NCBI GenBank assembly: GCA_019787685.1
Contig: JAHNUO010000002.1
Coordinates: 558,001 to 622,000 of the forward strand
DNA: 64,000 nt
Origin: Chiua virens
Lineage: Eukaryota; Basidiomycota; Agaricomycetes; Boletales; Boletaceae
Reading direction: 5' to 3'
A program made the position numbers and the translations under genes. Below are positions 1 through 13,585 of this stretch, piece after piece (the stretch's first letter is position 1; each line of letters starts with the position of its first letter). The notes beneath the pieces are model-generated. The model saw nothing but the letters and a program-made list of their open reading frames with translations, did no database searches and had not been told where the DNA came from.

Positions 1-1912
1 CGTTAGCATCTGCTTGTGACGTAAATGTAGTCTCTCGGGTTATTTTAGTCTACAAGAGATACCCACAGTGCCACTCATTGACAGGTGAACGCACTGAACA
101 CATGGTCGCTTTTCGGCATGGTTGACCTTGCTCGATGGACACGTCAAGGAGAATGTGAAGAAGAGGTGATAATTGATCTCCCGCCCCCTAGATTTCCTTG
201 GTAGTGACCGCATCCTTCTAGGGGGTGTGGTACGACAGGCGAGGGAAGGCTGATAAGACCCCTCAACAGGTTGTCGTAAGTGGATATTATGCGTGAGTAT
301 TAGGCTTTAGCATTATGCTGTAGACTTTCTCACCGTTTGATCGAGAATGTGGTTCGCGTAAATGTCGTGTACAGAGCACGATGGACTGTTCACAATGTTG
401 GTCGCTACGCTACCACGAAAGCTTGTCCCGGCCGAATGCCCGCGCTCTGTACGATAAGAAAGTCAGTGCTGCAGTCTAGCGGCCGGGTTGACAGGAACGA
501 AGTGAGAACGAGAGAGAACCGCAACATGTGTCGGTCCAAGCTGGAGAGCGATGATGTCGCAGAGAAGTATGCAAACAGAGAAGCTCTGTACTTGGACGTG
601 TCCGTGGCATGGTGGCGCTAGCGGTGATTAATGCTTCCAGGATGAACGGCCGACATGCGGCGATGGAAGGAAAGGCCTTCTCAACGACCGCTCAGGTATG
701 TGTTGCGTTCCCCATTTCGTTGAACGGGCGCCGGATTTGCATGGGAGAATCCTTTAGCCAAAGGGTGTCCATGGAGTGGGGTCTAGCAATGGTTCGTCTC
801 ATGCGAAGCACACGACCCAACTGGTAGTAACCAATAGTAAGACATGGAAGCGCAGGAAGCGATCGTTGATTGTGGACGAGATTGGCGTAGTGTGAGACCG
901 ATCAGCGAGTGAATATTCCACGTCTACACGGGAGTGCGGGAGGCAGACAAATACGAAGCAAGAATAGAGGACCCATACTGCCTTGCTTACGACAAGGGGT
1001 AGTCTTGTGACATGACACGGAGTGGACTTGAAACCAGGGCTAATAATGGCGGTGCATCATGAATATGAGGAACGCATTAAAATCGTTATGGGACAGACGG
1101 TGAATTGATTCGGGTGTCAGCTGTTGCGTGGAGCTTTGCTTGAGAACAATCAGGAGGTCGTATTTGGGAAAGATTGAACATTTGTCCACAAAGTTCAAGG
1201 CTACTCGAATGGGTGAGTAACGGCGACGTTAATGTGCAACTCACGCATCGGACCATCATCGTCATTGTACAGCCACCTGAGCAGAGCCTGAGGTACAGTA
1301 ATCCGAGGTTGCGGGAACCGAGAGACTCGATTCAGTTGATGAAACCTGGCGGTGACCCTGTGGTGACCTGGGCCTGACCCTGCGTGTGGGTGGGAGCCAC
1401 GCATGAACCACGTGGGAGAGCGCTGCTTTGGGTGTCGAGATAGTTGGAATTACTAGGCTGAGCAGCCTTGGCCCTTGGCCCGAGCTGGCGGGTTCGCAGC
1501 AGTACTGGCAACTTCCCGATCGCTTCATGTTTCCCGCAAGCACGGTCACGGTGAAAACTGGGACTAACATGCCTAGGACTCAGACGTGGGGGGTATGATC
1601 GATATTGACTGACACCAGCGTTGGCCGGACAATGTCGAACTTATTTGCGAATGAACCTAGTTCTTCCGACGATATTGACACTGCTTCCGAAGTTCCACCT
1701 GCCAACGGATCTATGTTTCTCAAACTCTGCCAGCTCTGACTCCGTCACATCTACAGATCTGAGATCCATCTCTCATTTTCCCGTGAATCCCCGGACGGCC
1801 ACAAGTAGGCAATCTCATCTCCCTCTATTTTTGCCGAGCACCTTTCAGAATAATTTTTGCATGTGCAATATTGTGATGTGATTGCTCGTGGGTTGTATCC
1901 ATCTCCACTACG
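1..1912. other. Left-end non-coding stretch
   Basis: No reading frame here has recognisable protein motifs or a convincing exon chain; the small open frames look random. No tRNA or rRNA signature was recognised. A 9-bp inverted repeat (184-192 against 217-225, arms CCCCCTAGA and TCTAGGGGG) is the only structure noticed, and it is short enough to be chance. Confidence 0.5.
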
Positions 1913-1919
1913 TATAAAG
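1913..1919 (+). promoter_or_regulatory. TATA box of the CFA-synthase-like gene
   Basis: TATAAAG lies about 80 bp upstream of the chosen ATG at 2000. It is followed by a long pyrimidine-rich tract (CCCATCCCTCCCC type) that runs to the start codon, a common fungal core-promoter and 5' leader arrangement. Confidence 0.6.
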
Positions 1920-1999
1920 GGGGACCATGTCCCGCCCCATCCCTCCCCATCCACTCCCCGCCAGATCTCTTCCCTCCCTCCTTTCCCCTCTCCCTCACA

Positions 2000-3926
2000 A
2001 TGTTGAACGCTGCAACCTCCTCCGCCTTGACCTTCTCGTCGGCGGCCAATTTCTACCGTTCCCCCTCTTCGATATCCATCGTCGTCCCAAAACCCAAGGC
2101 TATCTTGTATAGTTATGGTATAACTCTAGATCGGTCTCTCTTGCACACATCTAATCTTGCATTACAGCTCGCAGTTCTGTTCTCGCGGTCCTCGAGAAAG
2201 CTATCACCAGGGGTTACATGACTGTTGCAGACTCCCAAGGCGTTTATCATTTCGGAACCCGTTCCAAGGGCTGCAACGAGGTCTATCTCAAAGTCAATAC
2301 CCCTGATTTCTGGTCCCGCGTCCTCTTGTACGTGTCTCCGTCTCCCCCGCTGCATATATGCTGATATCCCCTCAGTTCTCAAGACTTGGGCTGTAAGTTT
2401 CAATATCAGCTTGCTGCCTCTTGATCTCAAACTAATAATATGTCAGTCAGCGAAGCCTACATGGTTGGCGACGTTGATGTCAACAGTCTCAAAGCTGTAA
2501 TGGATGTACGTTGATTTGTTTGCCGCCCAACATGTTCACGGCTGATAGGCGGCAGCTCTGGCTCGAAAACGAGTCTGGGATGGACGGATTCTCCTCGGCT
2601 TTCACCCGCATTACGTCGGCAATTTCTGGGCTCTCAAACGCTTTCCTCGGACAGACGCGCTCCCGCGCTCGCTTGAACGCAATCGCAAGCTACGACCAAT
2701 CAAATGAGCTCTTTAAGGTACGTGTCAGAGGAAAGGGTGGTTATCGCGTTATTCACATGATGCATCTAGGCGTTCCTCAGTACAGAAATGATGTATTCGT
2801 GCGCGCTATGGAGTGATGCCGAAGGTGGCGTCCGCGGGGATTTGATTGACGGTCCATTCCCGGGCGATCTGGAAGCCGCCCAGAGACGCAAAATTCACTA
2901 CGTGCTTACCAAAGCCAAGGTGAAACCCGGGGACCGCATCTTAGAATTTGGTTCCGGCTGGGGCGGAATGGCCATTGAGGTGATTAAATTGCCTTCGTGC
3001 CTAACGTCATTCCTGACGTGTATTGCATTCGTAGGCTGCCCGGACATTCGGCTGTGAAGTTGACACCCTCACCTTGTCTCAGGAACAAAAAGCTCTTGCT
3101 GAAGAACGCATCGAAGCAGCAGGTCTTTCACACCGCATTCGTGTCCACCTGATGGATTATCGCGAGATCCCTGCCGAGTTTGAGAAAGCATTCGATGCTT
3201 TCATCAGCATTGAAATGTTGGAGGTAAGGATAACTGTGCCTTGATTTTTCGCATGCTCACTCACCGCGAATGCGCTGTAGCACGTGGGCTCCAAGTATTA
3301 TCACACGTACTTCAAACTCGTGGACTTTGCCTTGAAGTCGCGAAATGCCACTGCGATTGTCAGCGCTTCGACGTTCCCGGAATCAAGATATTCGACGTAT
3401 CAGTGAGTATTATGCCCTCGGAGACCACTTCCTTGTTAACAACGTAATTTTCATAGACCCGAAGATTTTATGCGCCGCTACATGTGGCCCAACTCATGTT
3501 TACCGAGCGCAACTGCGTTGGTAGAAGGTGCCAACACCGGCTCAGAAGGCAGGTTCACCCTCGAAGGAGTTGAGAACCACGCTGCGCGTAAGTGCACTCC
3601 TACCTAATGTCATGCATTTCCATTGACCTGTGTCATTCATAGACTATCCTCGGACCCTGCGGGAATGGGGTCGCCGCCTAGAGGTCAATATCAGACAAGA
3701 TATGCTCGTCAAAGACTATCCAGCTTTGAAGGATCCTCGCGAATACGAAGCATTCAAGCGAAAATGGCAATATCTCTTTGCATATGCGGGAGCTGGCTTC
3801 GCCAAAGGGTACATTACCTGCCATATGCTAACGTTCACACGGCCAGTAAGTTTCAATCCGCTTTTGCTTTGATCGAAGCTGATCAAAGCCATCAATCAGA
3901 ACGACTGTCCAATTGCCTGTGATTGA
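2000..3926 (+). CDS. Cyclopropane-fatty-acyl-phospholipid synthase-like methyltransferase
   Basis: SAM-dependent methyltransferase of the CFA/mycolic acid cyclopropane synthase family, which acts on unsaturated or sphingolipid acyl chains. The gene has many short introns. The first exon ends near 2116 and exon 2 starts at 2168 (reading ARSSVLAVLEKAITRGYMTV). The SAM-binding motif LEFGSGWGG lies near 2940-2970. After an intron comes GCEVDTLTLSQEQ, then ISIEMLEHVGSKYY, typical of post-motif I and the family's active-site region. The last exon pair gives YITCHMLTFTRP, then NDCPIACD and a stop at 3924-3926, after an intron starting GTAAGT at 3847. Introns rule out bacterial contamination. Whether the substrate is a phospholipid (true CFA synthase) or a sphingolipid (C9-methyltransferase) cannot be decided; the single catalytic domain without membrane segments favours the first. 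Confidence 0.88.
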
Positions 3927-6900
3927 AACAAGTCAAGCTCCTTCTGTTTTCGTTCAATGATGCTGTATCCATAGACGGTATTTCGCGTTTTTATATATTT
4001 CGGGACCACCCAAAAGACTAGACTTCGAGGCGTCGTGCTTCATCCGCTCACACTGCTAGATGCACTTTATTTTATACCATCCCTATCTTCACTTTCATGT
4101 CTTCATATCTCATTTCTTTGCCGTACGGTAGCACGGAGTCAAAACATACTGTAGCTAACAGCATAGTATCACTATCTTATCTCAATCTCAAGGACATGCT
4201 TGCTTTGACGATTGCACACATCACTTACGTAACGTTTCTTGCGAATAATTCGTGGACACGATCATGCAAATTTCAAGTTCGGTGGTGTACACTGTACATG
4301 GTTTCCCCTCGACTGAAAATTTGCGCAACGAATCTAACACAGTGAACACTTACAATGAATGTCACGAGTTATCAATCGCAGCGTTCCATCATCGTACTCA
4401 CACATGTACCCATTCGACCCTTCACCGACGTCAAGCTTGTACACCTAATAGTAGCTTGTCCATGTCACTGTTAGTCTAGACTTATGTCCTCAGCAGATCA
4501 AGTTTCCATGCCACCGTAACGAAGAGGTTTCGGATATGGCAGGAAAGCCTAGCCTTGACCGTATCAATGCCAGCGCAACGCCTGAGCGTTTCGAGCCTGA
4601 GGCGGTCCGTCAGTCAATTAAGGGGCGGCGGCGGCGGATGCTTGTATCTCTTGATCGGACTCGAGCAAGTTTGGGCGTTGGTGACCCATCAAGTCGACAA
4701 CAAACGGTTCATGTCAACCTCTCCGCCACGGCTCGGCCACGATGTTCGGAACGAATGCAACGACACGCTGTCTAGTGCTCGCAGATAGGGTCACCAAGGA
4801 CGGCGAGCGACGTCTCTGAGAACGGTTGACGGGGGAATTTTTCGGCGTTCATAATGATACACGTCCTGGCAGAGGACCGTCCGTGCAGGTCATCGCCACG
4901 CGCGTCATATTACAGTTGACTTGGACACATGGCATTCAAATCTGCACCGATCATTCAAAAGTCAACGGACGGAAAAGCCACGACAGATACGTGTACAACG
5001 CTCAGCGCTCATCCTTGTCGGAAATGGGGGATGTGGGTGGTGTGGGGCTTCCGATTGGGGTTTCTGCGCCGAGTTTGTTGTGCATCATTCATTTCCTGAG
5101 GATTCTTGTCAGTTGACCGCTGATGGACCCTTGAGATCGACACGGTTCCGAAACGGCTTCTCTGAGTTTTGCTTCAGCACAGCCCGCGAATGTGGGCTGT
5201 GTGTTGTATTCAGCGCCGCCCACTGAGTTCTGTTGAGGTTTCACGCGACCCCGCCTAGACTGCGATATGGTTGACAGTCCGCGTGGAGAGAAGTGCGTTG
5301 GCAACCAAGCAGACGATACGAGAGAATGTGGAAGCGTCGGTTCGGTTTCAAGTGCCGGTCTACGGTCGTAGCAACCGACCTCTGTTGAAACTCGTATGCA
5401 GTGTCGCAGCGATATAACTGGGTCTCCTCGTGGTGAGGCAGTGTGAGCTGAAGCGCTGACGGCGCCGATGCCAAACCACTGCAAACAAGCCAATGGCAGA
5501 CCAACCCGTGTTCTACATAATAACCCCAAGCAGCCTGAAACAAAGGATGTAATTCATTCTTCATTCATTTCTTCGCACCGTTCGTAGCACGGTCGCATTT
5601 GGCATGTCCAGGTACGACGCTGATCAAAAATAGGTGCGGTATCCTGCCATAGTTCGCCCGGAGGCATTTGATGCCCGCCTTCTTCATGAACGGGCTTTCA
5701 ATATAGGGTCAATTCTATACTAGTAAGTAGGCACAGCGTCTACGATGCCTGACTGATGCGAGCGCGCTTGGTAATCGATCCTTGCTTGTTGCCAGCAACA
5801 TACTCGGCGTTGTCAACGTGTTGTTTATTTTAAAATAAGAACAAGTACAACACGCACCCTTATTCACCCGCCTGCATATGCCACGAGTGATCCATCTGTT
5901 TAACAGCATGTTGCCTATTGGCAGGCAGGTCCCGGATTCGGACGGACGATTCCGCCTCGAAAGGAACGGAACACGCAAACGGTAACCAATGGAATTAAGT
6001 GGCGCACTTCTGGTCGCTCTCCAGGATAGTAGCGCTCCGTCATACCGGATGCAATAAAGATCGCGGAACAGATTCCGCGAATTTGACCATGGACAATAAC
6101 TCGCAAACGCAAACGACCAGGTACAGTACCATTTTTTTCCATCAGGAGCCATAGAAAAAAAAGGAAAAAGAGAGTTACCCCCGATTGGAAAGTCCGGTCC
6201 CATGATGCGCCCTAGGACCTTCGGACCTGTGAGCCTGAGAAGAATTGCCGGAGTACTGCAATGTGTGCGACGGCCCGAGGAGTCTCTGAGGCGCGCAGCG
6301 ATTGTTGTGAGGAAGCGACGAGGAGTTTATCAAACCGACAAAGGAACACTATGTCCACATAATACGTACGGCGTCTGACGCTACGCATGGTTCACACTTA
6401 CGAGTTGTCTTCTAACGCGTCATGACAGATTAACCGGCGTCTCCGTTAATCCGGTGGCGGTGCAACATGTTACTTCACACGTAACTTGAAGTTCATGTCC
6501 ACGATATCATGATGCCGCGGCGTCTTCGGCCACCAATCGACGGACTTCCATATCATATCATATCATAAATCCTGATATGTGGGCTCATGCGAGGTGAGAT
6601 CCCGAGATGTGTCAACCCGCACTCACACACCGCAGTGACCGCACATTGACAGTGCGGCTTTGTCTCACGAAGCCGCAAAAATGGAGCCAAAAGAAAGGGA
6701 TTCTGTACGGGTCTTATAGGTGAGAACGACCCTCCAGACCAAGGTCGTTCCTCTCAAGGACGGAGCCGATGTCTCTCACCGTGTCCTTGAACACAAGTGC
6801 CAGTCTTTCCGCTCGGCCCTCCGATCCCCATCTTTGGACTACAGATCTCACCTACAGTGGAGACACGAGCCAAGTGTGAACGTCATTGATGAGAAGAAAT

Positions 6901-7498
6901 GAACACATCGTCATCCCTCTCCCCCTAGATGATCCGTGCAGTGCGTAGGACCACCCCACGAGGGTCGCGCTCGCCCGCTTTGGAATACGTGTTCCAATGG
7001 ATCCCACCTACCCTTGCGAACGAATCAAGTTCGAGGGTGCATCGATCAAGAAATCGTCGTCACCATGCTTCCCAACTTGGCCGGCCTAGATGTTCCGCGC
7101 GATGGGCAGGATCAACCGTACAAGGCAAGATAGTGGGTCGAATACTTATCCGGAACGTTTTAATATGCACGTCATCTCCTTCGAAGTTTAGTTGAGGGCG
7201 GAAGAATCCATGCACCCCAACACGTTGTTTCAGTCGTCTTGTGTCAAGAAGGGAATACCCGAACTCGGACCTCGGCGGCCGACACTCACACCGCATGTTC
7301 AAAAGCCAAATCAGCCTTGTGCCGCAGGAATTTGGAATGTTTCAACACATCAGGCAAGGCGCCTCGTTGCATCAGTGGGCAAAACACAAACATATTGTGT
7401 ATGGCGACTATGGTATACGTATAGACAAGTATGAATTCAATAAGATACCTGAGGACCCATGAAAGCGATAGGAAAATGATCCGTGAGTGGCAAACCGT
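3927..7498. other. 3.5 kb without a recognisable gene
   Basis: Between the CFA-like gene and the 3' end of the kinesin gene. Several open frames of 70-160 codons exist (for example 5089-5529 and 5715-6203 on the minus strand), but none shows family motifs, and they overlap each other in several frames. A short (TATCA)3 microsatellite lies at 6551-6565. No transposase, reverse transcriptase or terminal repeat was recognised. It may hold degenerate repeats or a non-coding RNA. Confidence 0.5.
6551..6565. repeat. (TATCA)3 microsatellite
   Basis: Three tandem copies of TATCA in the intergenic region. Short simple repeat; no function implied. Confidence 0.7.
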
Positions 7499-10400
7499 CT
7501 AGGTGAGATTGGAACCGGTAGGGTCTAGTTTCGATGTCCATGATTGTAATTCCTTCAACGATGGTGCAGTGAGTACGTGTGAGTTCGCTGCAGTAAAGAG
7601 CGTGAAACAGAATTGTTTCTGCAAAGAGGCGCTATCAAACCCAAAGTTCAACGACATCGAAAATTACGCACACCAAAGAGAACCTCCTTATTTGAGTCGC
7701 ATTCGATATTCATGCCATTGAGACTGACGATGCCAACTTCCTCGAGTTCGTTAGAGCTCGTGTACATGTGGAGGTATGGTCTAGAATTCACATGAACAAG
7801 ATTCAATGCTGTCAAACAAAACGGACATTACCTTCTGAGGACAAACCAACGCTTGCTCCAGGTGTCCTGACTAGCATTTGTGAGAATGAGCAAGTGTCCT
7901 CTTTTCGTTGGCCCGTCACTATTTTAAACTTTAGCCTCGCAACGTCGCAGGTAACACGGCAAGACGCGCCTCTGTGGTACTGTGTGTGACAGTGGAATTA
8001 AGCTTGACAGTGTCGACATGAATCCTGCTGACTTTGGAAGTAGAAGTGGTAGGTTTGTCCGTCTCCCGCGGAACTTGACTCAGGACAATCTACATCAACA
8101 AGTGATTGCAATCAGGAACCTAACACCTTGCTGTGATTTGGGACCCAACATACCTCATCAGGATGCCCAAACCGTTTCTGCCACAATGCAATCGTTTTCT
8201 GAAGTAATGTGTCCGAAGCCCACACCGTAGACCCGGATGTGGGAGGCCGTGACATCGCACGTGAGGATGCCAGCACGACACGCACTGCTTGCACATCGGC
8301 AGCCCTTTTTTCCGTCTTCACAAGACGGTTATAGTCCTGTACGACGGAGATACCTCTTGGCTTCCAATTCTGTAACACCTCCTCTCCACGTACGTACTTC
8401 TCCGACGTGTCAAGGCGCCAGAGGTCTTGTGGCGAACGTGTCAGTGGCGGGGACAAACGGACTTTGAATATCGAATTCATTCTTGAAAGAATCTTGCCCG
8501 AGCTGAGGAACGTAAGAAAACGGTTCGGCGGACGAGCGTCCCGCGTTTGCATCGTCACCGAGACATCCATAGAAAACTGGACCGGCTCAGCTGCACGACT
8601 CCACCGCCACTGCCCACTGAAGTTGCAGGATAACACGATACGGGTTCGTCGTAACGCGATTCAATAGCACTGAATCGTGGACGCTCGAATCCCAGAGAGC
8701 TTCCGCAGTTAACGATCCCGTCCCGTCCGGCTTGAACTCGACCGTCTGATCCGCAAGCAGTGGAAGTGTGACCATGGCTTTGGACGTGGAGTCATGTATT
8801 CGGCCCTTTGGATCAAGCAAGCGTACGTTCCCCAGTCTGACCTTGGTAGCATCCGACCATGGAAACTGAAGGCCGGAATCAGAAGAGAGTTCCAGGAAAA
8901 CACGACGTTGTAGGCCTTGGTGGAGGAAGAATGCACCCGGATCAAGACTCCCCTGAGAAACTACTGGTACGGGGACATAATCCCCATCCGCACCAAGCTC
9001 TCGTATTTGAACGCGGGCAGCGACGTCATGCAGTTGTTCCACAACAAAGTCCGTTTCAGACCGCCGCATCGTTTGCGTATTTGATATTGATGAATTTGAC
9101 GTCTTGCTGTCGGTTTGACTTACGGGGGAAGTCGGACGCGGGTGGACACGCTGTTCGCGCATTTCGTCCCATCGTTCCAGGCGTTCCAAGTAAGTCGGCT
9201 TGACAGCTGCGAAGAATTCGACAGGGGCGTATCCTTGTCGTAGGTAATTGATAACCTTGGTAGGGGCAACGATAGAGAATGTTCGCCGGAATTTGAGTCC
9301 CGAAAGTGAAGATGTCTCCACTGTCTAGGACGGAAGACGAAAATATCTCCTCGTTCGCAAGTGACGGCCCCACGAAGGAAGATAACCGCACCTGCAGGTG
9401 CAAGGCTGCGAAGTCGTGGGAAGAAAGTCCTTTAATAGAGTCAATGGTCAAGAAAAAGCTGATCTTGCTCCCAGCGGACAATAGAGACGGAACTGGAGAG
9501 GCAGGCCTGGTGGAAGGAGCGGATCCGTGCTTCGAGGTCATTTGGATAATGCTGGAAATCTTGATGTCCTACTCTACAGGACCCTATTGCTTCTGCGGTA
9601 TAACGGCAAAATATGGGTATCACAGAAGACGAGGAAAGACGACGAGAAAGGGGTGCCAAGGACTACGAGGGCGTTGCCGATGAAGGAGAATTGCGGCGGA
9701 GGGGAGTCATAGAAGGGTTTATCAGAGCTGAAATGCTGGGTATATGACGGTCTATCGATATAGGTTGTTAGATTTCGCATCCGTTGTAGCTGTTGCTGGA
9801 GACGGTCTAGAGACCATGTATAGATTGCACAGTGTTTCTTGTCAAGAACTTTGATGGCAACCGAAGGCTGACTCGCAGAGGCGAGCCGAGGATCAGCGAC
9901 ATCACCGAACCCGTCCAGACTTCCAATATTATCTACGCCCGAAGTCGGCGCTGCCAGCGAGCCACCGGAAGCGATAGTGAAATTATAGGAGACCTCCTTG
10001 GCGAGTTCCTTGCTGCAATCGAAATTCAAATTCGTCAACGTTGTTCCTTCGCCAACTAATAAAGAACCCATACCTGATAATAGTTGCTTCCTTTACGAGG
10101 ACGGCATTAGACAGGACGGTCTCGGCCATGGAAAACGACCGATGGGCCCGCCACTTGTCCAGGACCTTGCGTATTAAGCGCAGCTGCCTTGCAGTGTAGA
10201 TGATTGGTTCGAAACCAACAAGATCATCTTCCAGTTCTCCGTGTGCACGTGCATGAATAAGTCGTTTGAGTTGCTGCTGAACCATCTTCAACTGATGCTC
10301 CATGTGATCTTTCTCCACCTTCAGATCCTCGGCTTCATTGGACTCCGAGATAGCCTGAAGTCGAGACTCGAGCTGATGTTGAACGTCCTTTAGCGGGCCG

Positions 10401-13400
10401 TCCATCTCGGGGCTCCCGTGACTCGGTCCGGCGTCCACACTCGTGTCGTCCGTCGTCGCGTCACTAGAAAACGGTCGACCTGACTCGCTCCACACGTCAT
10501 CACCATGACTGAGACTGCTTTCAGGACGTGGTTTCGAGTTGTGGTCGCGCATCGTCTTGACCTTGGTGATTCGCTCAAACTAGTTTGTTAAGCTCTTCGT
10601 CCGGAAGGTTGTCAAATGTAGGATCAAGGCCCAATCGCGCTAAAGCGGCTTCCCGCCTTGCGAAATTCCAGTCTACGTCGGCCTCGCCGGCGGATGACGC
10701 GCGGGATGGCGGACGGGTCGAGGGCGTGGCGTTGACCTCGGCGTCCTTCTAGGTCGACAGCAGAGACACTCAGGTGCAAATTGGATCTGGCGGTGGCTCG
10801 ATCACGCTGTTTCCGAACTTCCTCGGGGTTGGTAAACCGGAAAACATGGTTATCCCCTGAATAAGCGCATCAGCGACAATGATCGTGGACTACACTAGCA
10901 CTTCAGACGTACCAAGGATAATCCGATAACCTGAGCGTAATTTGTATGGCTGCAGACAAGGTTATAGACAACCTCCTTGAATATTATCAAGTTACCCACC
11001 TGTCCCGGAGTGATTTGCTTTCCGTTCAGGAACTATCAAATCATGTCAATAGAGCACAAGAACTCAATCATATGCGCGCACCGTCGCACTATCTGGCAGG
11101 GCATGTAGAATGACTTTGCCATCGACATTTTCGAATGCGCAGTGCTCTTCGGATATATTGTCTCCGCTGAGACGGATAGCTGCCGGTTTTTCGCTGTCCA
11201 AGCGACCAACCTGCTCTCAAGTCAGATGTTTGCTGGCAACATCAGAATATGACGACGACATACCATAGTACGACCGGGTTTGAGCTGATATATCAAACAC
11301 TCGCTCATTAAAGGATCTATGAACCGCGTCATCAATTCGAACACGGATCGAGTAGTACCAATACTTGCCTTCGTTCTACGAGGGAAAGGGACGTTTAGAT
11401 ATTTACAGAAGTACTTTGCATCCCATTCAATTGACAGCGCTTACCAGGTTCACCAGATGAGGCATCTGCAAAGAAAATGTCAGTATAACGTTGTACTGGT
11501 CCTCACAAGATACTAACCTTCTTCGGGGTATGCACACCGACAAGGTTCTTCTCCACCGTGATACCTAACTCCTCCAGTGCCTTCTCTCGTTCTTTTTGCA
11601 CCTCCTGCGTTCTCACCAACTTCTCTTCCCACGTTTCATTCAAACTTTGCATCAACTTTTCGCTGGTTTCCATCTGTTCCTGCAATTCTGCCTTCGTGAC
11701 CGTCTTGAGCTTTCCGTCCTTCGTCTTGTAAGTAACCTTTTGTTTCTCCGGGGGTATATGAGGGTCGAATATATCCTCTCTATTTGAGGTCGCCACGCGT
11801 GCTTACATCGAGTCAGTTGACAATGCACCTAGCACCATCTGGCGCTTACTCACCCCTGAGTACCTCCAACTCTTCCTTGAGTTCGCGCACGAGTTTCGCG
11901 TTCGGATCCTCGTTCACAACGGCCTTGTTCTTGATCTTCTTCGCCTGATCGGCATATCGTAGTGTACTCAATGTCTCCTCGTAATCAGCGGGAGAAATAG
12001 CGGCAATCATAGCTGTCTTCGAATTTCCTCCTAAGCTGTCCTTGAGTAGCCATGTTAAAACCTGGTATTCGACCGCACGTCCATCAAAATTCGCGCCACG
12101 AGTGAAATGGCGAGAACTGCATTCTCACAGAGTCACGGTAAGGAATAAACTCGTCGGCTTTTCCCTTCTTCCCTTTTTTGCCTGCATCCTGACTTGCCAT
12201 GGCGAGTTGAGAGATGACCTTCCTAACGTCGTGAGCGATTTGTTGATGTTTGCACCTTCTTTGAGACGTTGACCAGTCGCCCCTGTGGAATTAGCTCTCT
12301 CTGACCCTGCCAAGTCGACTAAGCTTGAGAGTAGAGTCAGCTTGAATCAGGCTAAAACACCGGGGCGAATACAGACCTGATTCGAGATACTTTCTCTGTA
12401 TCTAGGTTCGTCGAGACATCGTGTCTCTTCATGCTCAACAGCAAGGTGAATACAGCGTGCGATCGAGACGACCTGATAACTATGTCGGGTACCACACTTG
12501 AATGTGGAAGTACCATGACTCACGTTTCGTTCATGTTGGTGGCGGCGACCGTACGTGCCTTGTTACCCTCGTCCATGAGCGTCATCATCTCAGTCGTAAC
12601 TGCTCACAACCAACTTGGAAAGATCCTCGACGTATGGTCCTAGACTAGGATGCTCTCGAACGCGCAAATTCCCCGAATTTTTAGGGTTCAGAAGGTCGCG
12701 CACTTTCTCGTTATATATCTGTGGATACCATGTCTCATCATCGAAGATCAGAAAGGTGATTGAAAACGTACCTCGATGTAGGATACCTCTACTGTGAAAT
12801 TGACGTTGGCATCGTTGCCCTTCTGCTGTTCTACGCGTACAAACAACTCCGAGCATGTTAAAGGTATAATTCCTTTGTCAGGCCCGTCTAAGACGCGGCG
12901 ATTTGTCAATGCGTGCGAGTATACGGGTCTTTGGAGCACATACATCCCATCATGCTGACCAGTAACCAGATTCAATGGATATTCAGCCCATACACGGTGC
13001 AGTCTGGGACATACCTATAAGATTTGCCAGAACCTATTGAAGTAGATACATGAATATCTCGTGTTCGGCAGCACAATGGAGTCGTCACTGACCAGTCTGT
13101 CCATCTGTGCGCAGGTGTCATCATTCAGCACCAGCGAAAGGTCAGACCGAGAGGACGATGAGACGCACAAGCCAAAATACACGCATTAAATCCGGCAAAC
13201 CCATGGTCTAACAATTCCTTCCCCAGGTCGTCGTACAATGTCTGCTGTGAACAGTACCCGGGCTCGTCGCGAGGCCCAGCAGACCAATAACTCTTGTCAA
13301 AGCTGAATGCCATTGTTTTCCGCTCTGTGGCACGTTTGGTATCTTGGGCGGATCCATGCTCTGGAGGATCCAGGAAAGTCTGGTTGCCTTGCATCCGGAT

Positions 13401-13585
13401 GAGCGGTTTGGCACCTCTTGCCAGCTCTAAATGATGAATGCGGGGGAGAGAAGGCGAAACCAAGCAAGGAAAGGAATGAGTAGAAGTACTACCTCAAGAA
13501 TGTAGTGTGGATGAGGCGTACCGCGACTGTTCAGAGGCCTACATCGTACGACGACCTTGATGTTACCGTCACCGGCTTCCGCCAT
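7499..13585 (-). CDS. Kinesin-3 motor protein (UNC-104/KIF1 family)
   Basis: Plus-end-directed microtubule motor that in fungi carries early endosomes and other vesicles. The start is ATG at 13585, followed by [13 protein letters not shown], the beta-1 strand of the motor. [20 protein letters not shown] (about 13300) is the kinesin-3 signature. The P-loop GQTGSGKS is spread over micro-exons (13093-13104, 13015-13033, 12944-12954). [20 protein letters not shown] (about 12280) is switch II. A neck and coiled coil follow (about 11550-11800). An FHA domain (around [19 protein letters not shown], about 11180) comes next, then a long KIF1B/DUF3694-type region (8200-9300). The C-terminal PH domain is recovered by splicing downstream of 8112: SKRWFVLRR joins [17 protein letters not shown], then [12 protein letters not shown], with stop TAG at 7499-7501. 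Motor, FHA and PH order is full kinesin-3 architecture. The dense intron structure makes individual exons uncertain. Confidence 0.93.

Noticed and set aside
2000..3926. Bacterial contamination as source of the CFA-synthase-like gene
   Set aside because: It contains several spliceosomal introns and a eukaryotic promoter context.
8112..8140. Apparent C-terminal stop of the kinesin at 8112
   Set aside because: The stop lies after a GTATGT donor; splicing onward gives a complete PH domain ending at 7499.
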